Below are positions 47,314-55,027 of a DNA stretch of 64,000 nt, piece by piece. Below the pieces are notes generated by a model. That model did not search any database. It was not told the origin of the DNA and saw only the letters and a program-made list of their open reading frames with translations. The translations under genes were made by a program, and so were the position numbers. This stretch comes from Tabrizicola sp. GTDB taxonomy: Bacteria; Pseudomonadota; Alphaproteobacteria; Rhodobacterales; Rhodobacteraceae. Location: positions 1 through 64,000 of the forward strand of contig NZ_JAUCZH010000002.1 in NCBI RefSeq assembly GCF_030373185.1, in the 5' to 3' direction. Every line of letters begins with the position of its first letter. Position 1 is the stretch's first letter.

Positions 47314-48171
47314 ATGCTGGCATTGAGCTTTGGACTGACGGCAGCGCTGATCTGGGCAGTGCATGATCTGCTGGCGCGGAAACTGTCGCAGGGTGCGGCT
47401 TTGCTTCCCATAATTACGGTTGTGCTTGGCGCGGGCTCTGTGGTGCTGGTGCCGGTGGCCCTTCTGGCCGGGGACTGGGCGGCGATGACCGGGGCCGCAT
47501 GGGGCATTGCGGCGTTTTCCGGGGTGGCCATCGCGGTGGCAATCGGCAGCCTTTACAAGGCCTTCAGTCTGGCGCCTGTGCGCCTTGTCTCGCCGGTGAT
47601 CGGGGCCTATCCGATGCTGTCTCTGGCCTTTGCGATGGCGCAGGGCCGCCCGGTGACGGGGTCGGAATGGCTTGCCGTTCTGGCGATCGTGACGGGCATT
47701 GCGATTGTGGCGCTGTCTTCACGGGATGACGCGCCTGAAGGCTATGCATCTTCTCCCAGTGTGGCGCTGGCTTGGGCCGCGCTTGCGGCGGTAGGTTTCG
47801 CCGCGACCTTTGCCTTGGGGCAAGAAGCGGCGCGGCAGGGTGCAGACCTGCCGGTGATCCTGATCGGCAGGGTTGTCGCGCTGGGGGTGATCGTGGCGCT
47901 GCTTCTGTGGCATGGCGGTTCGCTTGCACCGCAGCGCGGCCACTTCCCGGTGCTTGCTCTTATGGGCGTTTTTGACGCCGTGGCCCTTGGTCTTGTCACT
48001 GCAGCGGGTAGCCTTCCCCGGGCAGAATATGCATCAGTCTCGTCTTCGTTGTTTGGCGTGCTGACGATACTTCTGGCGGCATTCTTCCTGAAAGAGCGGG
48101 TGCGCGCCGTGCAATGGGCGGGCATTGCCGCAGTCTTCTGCGGGATCGCGGCCCTGTCGATGCAAGGCTGA
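47314..48171 (+). CDS. EamA/DMT-family transporter
   Basis: The 285-residue protein has about ten hydrophobic helices in two EamA halves: ALSFGLTAALIWAVHDLLARKL, PVRLVSPVIGAYPMLSLAFAM, then YASVSSSLFGVLTILLAAFFLKERVRAVQWAG at the end, the classic end-loop pattern. The substrate is unknown. It is divergent from tdm and convergent with the GlxA-like regulator gene (6-base gap). Its place inside the island suggests transport of an amine, amino acid or metabolite. Confidence 0.88.
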   Translation: MLALSFGLTAALIWAVHDLLARKLSQGAALLPIITVVLGAGSVVLVPVALLAGDWAAMTGAAWGIAAFSGVAIAVAIGSLYKAFSLAPVRLVSPVIGAYPMLSLAFAMAQGRPVTGSEWLAVLAIVTGIAIVALSSRDDAPEGYASSPSVALAWAALAAVGFAATFALGQEAARQGADLPVILIGRVVALGVIVALLLWHGGSLAPQRGHFPVLALMGVFDAVALGLVTAAGSLPRAEYASVSSSLFGVLTILLAAFFLKERVRAVQWAGIAAVFCGIAALSMQG

Positions 48172-48177
48172 GGCGCC

Positions 48178-49185
48178 CTATTCGGCCGCTTCAACCCGCG
48201 CAGGCCCCGCCCGCCGCATTGAAAGGGTCAGCCGCCGCTCATCCCTTGGGCTGACCCCAAAGATCTCGGTATAGTGCCGGACCATAGGGCTGGAGGTCAT
48301 GTAACCGACCGAAGCCGCAATGTCGCGCAGCGAGTCGTTGGAATAAAGTACCCGCTGCCGCGCTTTGGTCAGCCGAAGCTGATGATAGTAGCGCAACGGG
48401 CTTTGCCCGGTTTCCCGCTTGAAAAGCCGTTCAAAGTGACGCCCCGACAGACCGACCGCATTGGCTACATCGGGGATGCGCAACGGGTCTTCGACATGGG
48501 TTTCAAACAGCCTGATCGCCTCGCGGATCGCGGCGGGGAGCGTGTCGGTCGTGCCGCCAGACCTGGCGACCGGCACCTTCTGGCTGGCGTCGGCATCGCG
48601 GACGAAAGGATGCTGGAACCAGCAAGCCACCTCAGTCATGCAGTCGCGACCCAGTCTTTCCTCGATCAGGCGCAGCATCAGGTCAAACACCGCCCCCGCG
48701 CCAGACACGGTGACCCGGCGGCCTTCGCGCACCAGCGCTGCTTCCCGGGAGTCGACATTCGGAAAATCCGCCTTGAACGCCGCCTCATAGCACCAATGCA
48801 CTGAACAGGGCCGTGCCTCCATCAGCCCGGACCGAGCCAAGGGGAAGATCCCACCCGAAAAGGCGCCCATTACCACCCCGGTCCGGTCAAGCCAGCGCAG
48901 GCGCGCGGCGCTGCGGCGGGGGTCGGCGAACTCCGCGGTCGGTGGCGAGATCAGATAAAGCTGATCCAGCCCCTCGGCCTCCTGCAAGGTGACGTCCGGC
49001 TCGAACCCGATCTCGGCAGATGAACGCACCGGAACCCGGTTTTCAGCGACGAGCTTCCACTCAAACTCCCGTCGACCGCTGATCTCGTTCGCGGCGCGCA
49101 AGGGCTCGATGGCCGAAGTCAGGCAGGCCATCGGAAACCCCGGAAACAGGAGAAACCCAACGCTGAGGGGCGCGCGCTGTCCCAT
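48178..49185 (-). CDS. GlxA-family AraC-type regulator
   Basis: The 335-residue protein joins an N-terminal DJ-1/PfpI-like domain (about 5-185; GFLLFPGFPMACLTSAIEPL, GVVMGAFSGGIFPLA) to a C-terminal AraC helix-turn-helix pair (about 230-320; VANAVGLSGRHFERLFKRETGQSPLRYY, DIAASVGYMTSSPMVRHY). Regulators of this architecture control carnitine, betaine, sarcosine and other quaternary or methylated amines. It follows dmmC after 12 bases, making it the last gene of dmmDABC. It is the best local candidate for binding the TTCYTGT-N6-ACA sites, by inference. Confidence 0.9.
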   Translation of the reverse strand: MGQRAPLSVGFLLFPGFPMACLTSAIEPLRAANEISGRREFEWKLVAENRVPVRSSAEIGFEPDVTLQEAEGLDQLYLISPPTAEFADPRRSAARLRWLDRTGVVMGAFSGGIFPLARSGLMEARPCSVHWCYEAAFKADFPNVDSREAALVREGRRVTVSGAGAVFDLMLRLIEERLGRDCMTEVACWFQHPFVRDADASQKVPVARSGGTTDTLPAAIREAIRLFETHVEDPLRIPDVANAVGLSGRHFERLFKRETGQSPLRYYHQLRLTKARQRVLYSNDSLRDIAASVGYMTSSPMVRHYTEIFGVSPRDERRLTLSMRRAGPARVEAAE

Positions 49186-49197
49186 CAGTTCCCCCGA

Positions 49198-50268
49198 TCA
49201 GTCATCTGGCCACCACCCCGGCGAGGTCGGCTGGCCGTCATCGTATTTCGACAGCCAGTCCACCATGGCGGGGCGGTTGCGGATGAAACCCTTGTAGGTC
49301 GCCAGTTCCTCAGGCAGGTCGCGGATCACCCGGTGCAGTCGGCGACCCCATTTCGGGACCGTCACGATCTCGTCGAACGAGGCCAGATAGCAGCGGATGT
49401 CGAAGGCAATCGCGTTTGAGCGGGGCAGGCGGTAAAGCGATTGCAGTTCCACCCGCAGGTGCTGTTTCTGCCCCAGATTTTCAGGTGTGATGGTGGCCTT
49501 GGTCGGCCCCCATTTCGGATAGGTCTCGGGCGCCGTATCCAGCAGCGGGTTGACTGTCATCGTCCAGTTGAACCGCCGCACCGGCGCGCCGTGCTGCAAC
49601 TTCATAAGGAATTTCAGTGCTCGGTCGAAAACGCCCTTTTCATGGGCAAGTGGCACCGGCGCATGCCATTCGTGGAAGTTCATGCCTACGTCAAAATCCA
49701 GCGACCAGTCGGCCTGACTGGTCACCATTCCCGCGTCCATCCACAGCGTGCCATCCCGTTCGTCCTGCAGGCTGAAATCGCCTTGGGTCTGGCGGGTGAT
49801 GTATTCAAACGGGCCATAGGGCAGCGTTGATTCGTCAAGGAACGTGAACGAATGGTCGATCCCCAGCGGCCGGTTGATCCAGCGCCAGTTGTTGCCGCTC
49901 TTTTCAAGGCTGAACCATTGCGGATAGTCCCGCGCCTTGGCCTCCATGATCAGTTCCAGAAGATCCCAGCCCGCCAGCGTCATGTGCGGCAGGCTTTGGC
50001 AGCGCAATGGATCATCAGCCAGCACCTTGGCGCGGTCGATCATCTCGGCAACGTAGTGTTCGTCCACATCCAGGATATGCTCGAACGCGGTGCCTTTGCG
50101 GCCCGGCACATGCGGTTCCATGTTGACCGAATACATGTAGTCGTCGCGGTCAAACGGGAACGGGAAGCGTCGGATGTTCTGCGTCGAATTGCGGTAGGTG
50201 AAGTCCTCACGGAAGGTTTCTTCCCGGAAGAAATCATTGAACGCGCCCGGTTTGAAGTCGAGGCTCAT
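49198..50268 (-). CDS. dmmC: Dimethylamine monooxygenase haem subunit (DUF3445), DmmC-type
   Basis: A 356-residue haem-dependent oxidative N-demethylase-like protein (DUF3445): RFPFPFDRDDYMYSVNMEPHVPGRK at the start, WWPDD at the end, and DAGMVTSQADWSLDFDVGMNFHEWHAPVP and LRVELQSLYRLPRSNAIAFDIRCYL in the middle, where haem and substrate residues of this family lie. It is the oxygen-activating subunit that turns dimethylamine to monomethylamine and formaldehyde. AGGAGA precedes ATG 50268. The letter C follows the gene order dmmDABC; naming varies. Confidence 0.85.
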   Translation of the reverse strand: MSLDFKPGAFNDFFREETFREDFTYRNSTQNIRRFPFPFDRDDYMYSVNMEPHVPGRKGTAFEHILDVDEHYVAEMIDRAKVLADDPLRCQSLPHMTLAGWDLLELIMEAKARDYPQWFSLEKSGNNWRWINRPLGIDHSFTFLDESTLPYGPFEYITRQTQGDFSLQDERDGTLWMDAGMVTSQADWSLDFDVGMNFHEWHAPVPLAHEKGVFDRALKFLMKLQHGAPVRRFNWTMTVNPLLDTAPETYPKWGPTKATITPENLGQKQHLRVELQSLYRLPRSNAIAFDIRCYLASFDEIVTVPKWGRRLHRVIRDLPEELATYKGFIRNRPAMVDWLSKYDDGQPTSPGWWPDD

Positions 50269-50277
50269 GGTCGTCTC

Positions 50278-51240
50278 CTATCGGTCGATGACAAGGGTCT
50301 TGCCCTCGAAGCGGGATACGCACGGCATGATCTTGCGGCCTTCGGCATGTTCTTCGGGGCTCAGCCAATGGTCGCGGTGCAAGATCATGCCATCACATTT
50401 GTGAACGGTCGTTTCGCATTGTCCACAGGCCCCGCCGCGGCAAAGATAGGGAGCATCTACGCCCGCCGCCTCAATCGCCTCCAGCAAGGATTGGGTGGTG
50501 CCGACGGTAATGGTCTTGCCGCTGGCAGCAAGCTCCACCGTGAAGGGCAGGCCGGTGCCGGGGGCAAGAAATTCTTCATGATGCAGCGCCAACTTCGGCC
50601 AGCCCATGCTTTCGGCAGTGGAAAGAACCCAGTTGATCATCCCTTTCGGGCCGCAGACGTAAAGATGAGTGCCAATCGGTTGCATCGACAGGATTCGAGA
50701 CAGGTCAATCGCCTGCTTTTCCTCGTCAAAATAGGTGTGGACCCGGTCAGGATGCGCCGCTGTCAGCCGGTCCATATAGGCCCCAAGCGCGCGGTTGCGG
50801 GCAGAGTAGTGCAGTTCGAACCTGCCGCCGAAATGCGTCAGTTGCGCGATCTGCGCGATGAAGGGGGTGATACCGATGCCGCCCGCAATCATCAGGTGCT
50901 TCTTCGCCCGATTGTCCAGCGGGAAGAGGTTGACCGGATAGGAAAGCGTCATTTCCATCCCTGGCTTCACATGGTTGTGCATGTAAAGCGACCCGCCCCG
51001 GCCCTGATCATCTCGACGAACCGAGATTTCATAGCCTGACCGATCCTCGGGGTCTGACATAAGTGAATATGGGTTCAGCCTGCGAAGTCCGTGATCGTCC
51101 ATCTCCACGACGGTATGCGCGCCACCCGAAAAAGCCGGCAGGTCCGACCCGTCGCGGGACACAAAGCGGAATCGCTTGATCAGATCATTGACCTCGACGA
51201 CCTCGGCCACGCGGACCAGAAGCTTGGCACCACCGCTCAT
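50278..51240 (-). CDS. dmmB: Dimethylamine monooxygenase reductase subunit, DmmB-type
   Basis: A 320-residue phthalate-dioxygenase-reductase-like flavoprotein. Order: FMN/FAD-binding barrel (RLNPYSLMSDPEDRSGYEISVRRDD), NAD(P) domain (IAGGIGITPFIAQIAQL, YVCGPKGMINWVL) and a C-terminal plant-type [2Fe-2S] ferredoxin domain with CRGGACGQC and a distal Cys in PCVSR. It passes electrons from NAD(P)H to the haem subunit. Its start overlaps the dmmA stop (ATGA), and dmmC follows after 9 bases. Confidence 0.92.
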   Translation of the reverse strand: MSGGAKLLVRVAEVVEVNDLIKRFRFVSRDGSDLPAFSGGAHTVVEMDDHGLRRLNPYSLMSDPEDRSGYEISVRRDDQGRGGSLYMHNHVKPGMEMTLSYPVNLFPLDNRAKKHLMIAGGIGITPFIAQIAQLTHFGGRFELHYSARNRALGAYMDRLTAAHPDRVHTYFDEEKQAIDLSRILSMQPIGTHLYVCGPKGMINWVLSTAESMGWPKLALHHEEFLAPGTGLPFTVELAASGKTITVGTTQSLLEAIEAAGVDAPYLCRGGACGQCETTVHKCDGMILHRDHWLSPEEHAEGRKIMPCVSRFEGKTLVIDR

Positions 51241-51860
51241 TTGAACCTCACCACGCTTTGCGGCACTTCACCGGGGTCTTCGGCATCGATGTTGACACCC
51301 TGAAACGCCGCGATCCGCCGTGAATAATGGTCACGGACAAAGAGGTTAAGCCCGCAATGGCTGCATTTGAACGGGTCTGAAGCCACGTTCTCGGTGATCC
51401 CCTTGCAATGCACGCACTGGACGCGGCGCACGGTCGATCCGCGATGTTCCTTCTGGATCGCGCCCACGGGAAATCCGGTCTTCATGATCTCACGTTCCGC
51501 CTGACCGATCAGTCCCTCGGTCCCGGCAAGGTAGAACTGGCTACCCATATGCGCGTCAGCGAGCACCCGGATCAGTCGCGGCAAGAGCGCCGGAATGGTC
51601 GGCGCGCGGAAGAACTGTGCCGCACCAAGCGCCTGCAATTGACTGGAAAGATCCGTCCCGTTCGGGCCGGGCGCATACATGACATGAGCGGCAGCCAGAA
51701 TTCCCGAACGATCACTCGCCTTGTCCAGCATCTCAATCACAGCATCCGCCCCCTCTCCGTCAGCAACGATAAGGTGCAACTGGCCGGGGCGGGGTTCAAG
51801 GGGTGCATAGACCGGGCGACTGTGAATGGTCGGGGTCACTGGGGTTAGACTGCTGGTCAC
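51237..51860 (-). CDS. dmmA: Dimethylamine monooxygenase subunit DmmA-like
   Basis: The 207-residue product begins with TPTIHSRPVYAPLEP and LHLIVADGEGADAV, then a central segment with FYLAGTEGLIGQAEREIMKTG, and ends in a Cys4-type cluster (VQCVHCKGITENV then FKCSHCGLNLFVRDHYSRR) likely to bind a metal. This matches the small DmmA family subunit. Its exact chemical role is unsettled. The start is GTG 51860. A hairpin lies in the 58-base gap from dmmD. Confidence 0.85.
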   Translation of the reverse strand: MTSSLTPVTPTIHSRPVYAPLEPRPGQLHLIVADGEGADAVIEMLDKASDRSGILAAAHVMYAPGPNGTDLSSQLQALGAAQFFRAPTIPALLPRLIRVLADAHMGSQFYLAGTEGLIGQAEREIMKTGFPVGAIQKEHRGSTVRRVQCVHCKGITENVASDPFKCSHCGLNLFVRDHYSRRIAAFQGVNIDAEDPGEVPQSVVRFK

Positions 51861-51883
51861 GTATCCGTATCCTTAGTCGAGAG

Positions 51884-51908
51884 GGGGTCCGCCCGCTGGG
51901 CAGACCCC
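51884..51908 (-). other. Intercistronic hairpin between dmmD and dmmA
   Basis: GGGGTC C GCCC (51884-51894) pairs with GGGC A GACCCC (51898-51908) around a GCT loop, with one mismatch. No T-run follows, so it looks like an RNA stability or attenuation element rather than a terminator. Confidence 0.5.
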
Positions 51909-51918
51909 GGTCCTTGCA

Positions 51919-53058
51919 TCAGTCCTTGGCGGTGCGGCGTTCTTTCTTGATGTCGTAGAACGGCATCGAATGGGTAGTGGCCGCGATTGGCCCATGCGTG
52001 CCGCAGCGCACTTCAAGGCTTGTGCCGTTGTTGGCGCAATCAACCGGCAGGCGGGCGATGGCGATGTTCCAGTCGTTCAGCGGCGAATACATCGCCTGCG
52101 TCACCAGTCCGACCTGCTTGCCGTCGCGGAACACCGGAGCGCCGTTTCCGGGGACATTCTTGCCTTCCAGCTTCAGGCCCCAGATCTTGAAGCGCTCGCG
52201 GCCCTTCAGGCGGTAATGCTCTTCCGCCCCGCGGAAGCCTGTCTTGCCCGGCGACACGGTGAAGTCGAGCCCCAATTCCCACAGCGTATCGCCCGGGCCT
52301 TCATTTTCAAACGGATACATCTCGGAATTGTCGAAGGGGAAGAACAGCAGATAGCTTTCCGTCCGCAGCATATCCAGCGTGGTAAATCGGCAGGGGATGA
52401 TCCCCATCGCGGCACCTTCTTCAAGGATGCGGTCCCAGATCATCGGCGCGTCCTGCCCGCGCACGAACAGCTCATACCCCCGTTCGCCGGTATATCCGGT
52501 GCGCGAGATCATCGCGGGCTTGCCGAAAAGCGAGGTCTGCATGTGGTTGAAATAGGGCAGCTGGCGGATGCCCGGCACATGCTTTTCCAGATACTCCACC
52601 GCCATAGGGCCTTGGAGCGACAGATCGTGGGTGTTGTCGTCGAACCGGATCGACACATCGCGGCCCGTCGCGGCCATGGTCAGCTGTTCATGCGCGCCGC
52701 CCGACCCGTGGACGACCATGAAGCTGTTCGGCGCCAGACGGTAGATCACGCAATCATCAATGAACTTGCCCTGATCATTCAGCATGGTCGCATAGACCGA
52801 CTTGCCGGGCATCAGCTTTTCCATGTTCCGCGTCGTGGCGCGTTCGATGACATGGCTGGCTGCCGGCCCGGTGATATGAACCTTCTTCAGGCCTGACACA
52901 TCCATCAGCCCCGCCTTGGTGCGGATCGCCATGTATTCGGCATCCGGGTCGCCCTTGGAATAGGACCATGCGGTTCCCATCCCGCTCCAGTCCTCAAGGT
53001 CCGAGCCAAGTGCGCGGTGGCGGTCGATCAAAGTCGAGAAGCGCCAGGAGTTGGTCAT
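51919..53058 (-). CDS. dmmD: GcvT-like folate-dependent protein of the dmm operon, DmmD-type
   Basis: A 379-residue aminomethyltransferase-like protein: AGLMDVSGLKKVHITGPAA, VYATMLNDQGKFIDDCVIYRL, LSLQGPMAVEYLEKH, ISRTGYTGERGYELFV and a C-terminal barrel with VGLVTQAMYSPL. GcvT folds bind tetrahydrofolate and accept one-carbon units, so it probably captures formaldehyde from dimethylamine oxidation, as the fused domain does in Tdm. ATG 53058 follows AGGGAGA. First gene of dmmDABC-glxA-like; the operator-like TTCTTGTGAGAAAACAG lies 83 bases upstream. Confidence 0.85.
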   Translation of the reverse strand: MTNSWRFSTLIDRHRALGSDLEDWSGMGTAWSYSKGDPDAEYMAIRTKAGLMDVSGLKKVHITGPAASHVIERATTRNMEKLMPGKSVYATMLNDQGKFIDDCVIYRLAPNSFMVVHGSGGAHEQLTMAATGRDVSIRFDDNTHDLSLQGPMAVEYLEKHVPGIRQLPYFNHMQTSLFGKPAMISRTGYTGERGYELFVRGQDAPMIWDRILEEGAAMGIIPCRFTTLDMLRTESYLLFFPFDNSEMYPFENEGPGDTLWELGLDFTVSPGKTGFRGAEEHYRLKGRERFKIWGLKLEGKNVPGNGAPVFRDGKQVGLVTQAMYSPLNDWNIAIARLPVDCANNGTSLEVRCGTHGPIAATTHSMPFYDIKKERRTAKD

Positions 53059-53140
53059 TTGCGGTCTCCCTGAAGGTTATTCATTTTTCGCCAGTCTCAG
53101 GCGATTCTCGCCAGAAAGCAATAATGAAGTGCAACATTCT

Positions 53141-53157
53141 TTCTTGTGAGAAAACAG
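53141..53157. promoter_or_regulatory. Candidate operator before dmmD (TTCTTGT-N6-ACA)
   Basis: Plus-strand TTCTTGTGAGAAAACAG shares the block TTCTTGTGA-N3-AACA with the tdm element and TTCYTGT-N6-ACA with the tmm element. It lies between the amt terminator and dmmD. Confidence 0.55.
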
Positions 53158-53163
53158 TTGCCG

Positions 53164-53190
53164 AAGAAAAAGGCCGCCCGAAGGCGGCCT
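53164..53190 (-). terminator. Rho-independent terminator after the divergent Amt gene
   Basis: On the minus strand AGGCCGCC-TTCG-GGCGGCCT is followed by a T-run. The perfect 8-bp stem spans 53171-53178 and 53183-53190. It separates the Amt gene from the dmm operon. Confidence 0.9.
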
Positions 53191-53220
53191 GATCGTTCTC
53201 TTTGCAGTCGCGTCTTCCCG

Positions 53221-54591
53221 TCAGGCGCGAGGCAGGTCTTCCTTGGTGACCACATCGGTCTCGACACCCCAACGCAGGCTGTCCAGACCCTCGGCCATGT
53301 CCTCGTCCGACACTTTCAGACCGATGGTTGCCTTCAGTACCATCGCCGTGACCAGCGCTGTCACGACGCCGGCACCGACGCACACGACAATCCCCGCAAG
53401 CTGCATCACCAGGCTGATCTGGCCATGCTGGAAGGCATAGGCACCCTCTTCGATCCCGAAATAGCCGCCGCGCGGCGTGCCAGCCTTGAACAGACCAAGC
53501 ATGATCAGACCATACGAGCCCGCACCGATGAACAGCGGCGTCAGCTTGTGTTCGTCGAACCGGCGCTTGAAGGTGAACTCGTAGACCAGATAGGCGATCA
53601 CGGGCGCACCAAGGGCCACAAGGAACATCTGCCAAGGCAGATACACGTCAAAGCCGGACGCGCCCGACACATAACCCGCCAGAGGTCCAAGCAGCAGATA
53701 GGCATATTTGCGGGTCGCATAGGCGATGATCGTGCCTGAAACAGCCCCACCAGCCCAAGCCAGCGCATAGTTGTTGATCGCCACACCGACGCTGGTGTCA
53801 GCCATGGTGATCGAGATTGCCAGCGCCTCGGGGTCGACGAAGAACAGGCAGGACATGATGACCATCGGCAGACCGGCAAAGATGGTCAGTAGGCCGACAG
53901 CCGCCAGCCCGATCGACGGCGCATAATAGCCTGGCACCCGGGGGTGGGGCTCGAACACGCCGGGGCGGGCTGACAGCATCGGCACCATGACCAGCGCCAT
54001 ACCGGCCGGGAACAGGTAGACGAAGCCCACACCGAAGAAGTCATGAAAGCCCGCATTTGTCAGCGGGCCAACAGAACCCCATGTGATCCAGCTGACCACA
54101 GACGAGGCCACCGCAGCAACAATGGCAAAGACATAGTAGGCCGAGGCCTTCATCCGTTCCGACACCGCGAAGTGGAACAGGATGTTCACGATCCCGGCAA
54201 AACAGGCAAGGAAGAACACGAAGATCTGGAAGGTGTTCAGCCCCGGGAAGACCGCCGGATCGACATTCTGCGCCAGTGCGTTCAGCATTGCCCCGCCGAT
54301 CCACCAGTCTTTCAGACTGTCCATCAGCGTTGCATCAACCATGATGTAATACTGGGCGGCCCAGAAGCCGAAGCCGATGAAGTAGTAGGTCGTGAAGCCA
54401 AGGAAAAAGCCCATGACCTTTTCGATGGTCGAGTTGAAAAGGCTTTTCCGCCGGGTCGTCCCGGCATCGATCAGCAGCAGCCCGACCACAACGAAGATCG
54501 CCCCGACCGTGCCGGATGCGTAGACTACGTTCTGAACAAGCGAATTCAGGTTCACCTGATCCGCGAAGAACGCGACAGTTTCGCCTTCCAT
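53221..54591 (-). CDS. Divergent Amt-family transporter lacking the twin-histidine pore motif
   Basis: This 456-residue membrane protein is an ammonium-transporter homologue by its helical layout, the NAGFHDFFGVGF segment and the C-terminal GLKVSDEDMAEGLDSL tail typical of Amt. The two pore histidines are missing: the first position is Tyr192 (GVGFVYLFPAG against SGVVHAIAG in the next paralogue) and the second is Phe354 (PLFIGAGSYG against ALHGVVGLWG). Ammonium conduction by the known mechanism is therefore unlikely. Lying inside the methylamine island, it may carry a methylated amine, act as a receptor, or pair with the 53-residue membrane protein upstream. ATG 54591 follows AGGGAG. Confidence 0.85.
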   Translation of the reverse strand: MEGETVAFFADQVNLNSLVQNVVYASGTVGAIFVVVGLLLIDAGTTRRKSLFNSTIEKVMGFFLGFTTYYFIGFGFWAAQYYIMVDATLMDSLKDWWIGGAMLNALAQNVDPAVFPGLNTFQIFVFFLACFAGIVNILFHFAVSERMKASAYYVFAIVAAVASSVVSWITWGSVGPLTNAGFHDFFGVGFVYLFPAGMALVMVPMLSARPGVFEPHPRVPGYYAPSIGLAAVGLLTIFAGLPMVIMSCLFFVDPEALAISITMADTSVGVAINNYALAWAGGAVSGTIIAYATRKYAYLLLGPLAGYVSGASGFDVYLPWQMFLVALGAPVIAYLVYEFTFKRRFDEHKLTPLFIGAGSYGLIMLGLFKAGTPRGGYFGIEEGAYAFQHGQISLVMQLAGIVVCVGAGVVTALVTAMVLKATIGLKVSDEDMAEGLDSLRWGVETDVVTKEDLPRA

Positions 54592-54718
54592 GATGTACTC
54601 CCTGTTCCCTTTTTTCCGCGACGCCGGACTATTGCGTCCGGCATGACCGGCACAGCGTCGGTCGAGCGGCTGGGCTTTGCTGCCCATGGCTGGCATGCTT
54701 GCCGCAAAATTGGGCAGA

Positions 54719-54760
54719 GGCAAAACAATTTTTGCCCACAGAGAAATAAATTTTCCCGTC
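54719..54760. promoter_or_regulatory. Regulatory dyads before the divergent Amt gene
   Basis: GGCAAAA-CAAT-TTTTGCC (54719-54736) is a perfect inverted repeat with 7-bp arms. Directly after it ACAGAGAAA (54738-54746) faces ATTTTCCCGTC (54750-54760), a partly inverted pair. The 9-mer ACAGAGAAA also occurs twice before the third Amt gene (63213 and 63233). Confidence 0.5.
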
Positions 54761-54843
54761 AAAGCCGAATATTCGCTTGACAGGCGAGCAACGCATGACG
54801 CCCCAGCCGGGGCCGGGGCGTCAAGGTCGTGGGATGGTCAAGC

Positions 54844-55005
54844 CTACCTTGTCTTGCGATACGCAGCCTTCTCGTGCAGCGCGCCGAACACAAGTGCGCC
54901 GACACAAAGGATGATCGACAGGATCAGCCAGATCGCCTCGCTGCCGTGGCCCGCGTAATACGAGCCCTCGACAGCCGCCCAGTCGGTGATATCGGTTCCG
55001 AACAT
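54844..55005 (-). CDS. 53-residue single-span membrane protein between two amt genes
   Basis: The product has a polar N-terminus with DITDWAAVEGSYYAGHGS, one hydrophobic helix (about 24-45, AIWLILSIILCVGALVFGAL) and a basic end (HEKAAYRKTR). A near-perfect ribosome site (AAGGAGGA) precedes ATG 55005. It begins 22 bases after the upstream amt stop, so the two are co-transcribed. I recognise no family. A small subunit or regulator of the Amt proteins is an inference from position only. Confidence 0.78.
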   Translation of the reverse strand: MFGTDITDWAAVEGSYYAGHGSEAIWLILSIILCVGALVFGALHEKAAYRKTR

Positions 55006-55027
55006 TTCAAGTCCTCCTTGTTGCGGT

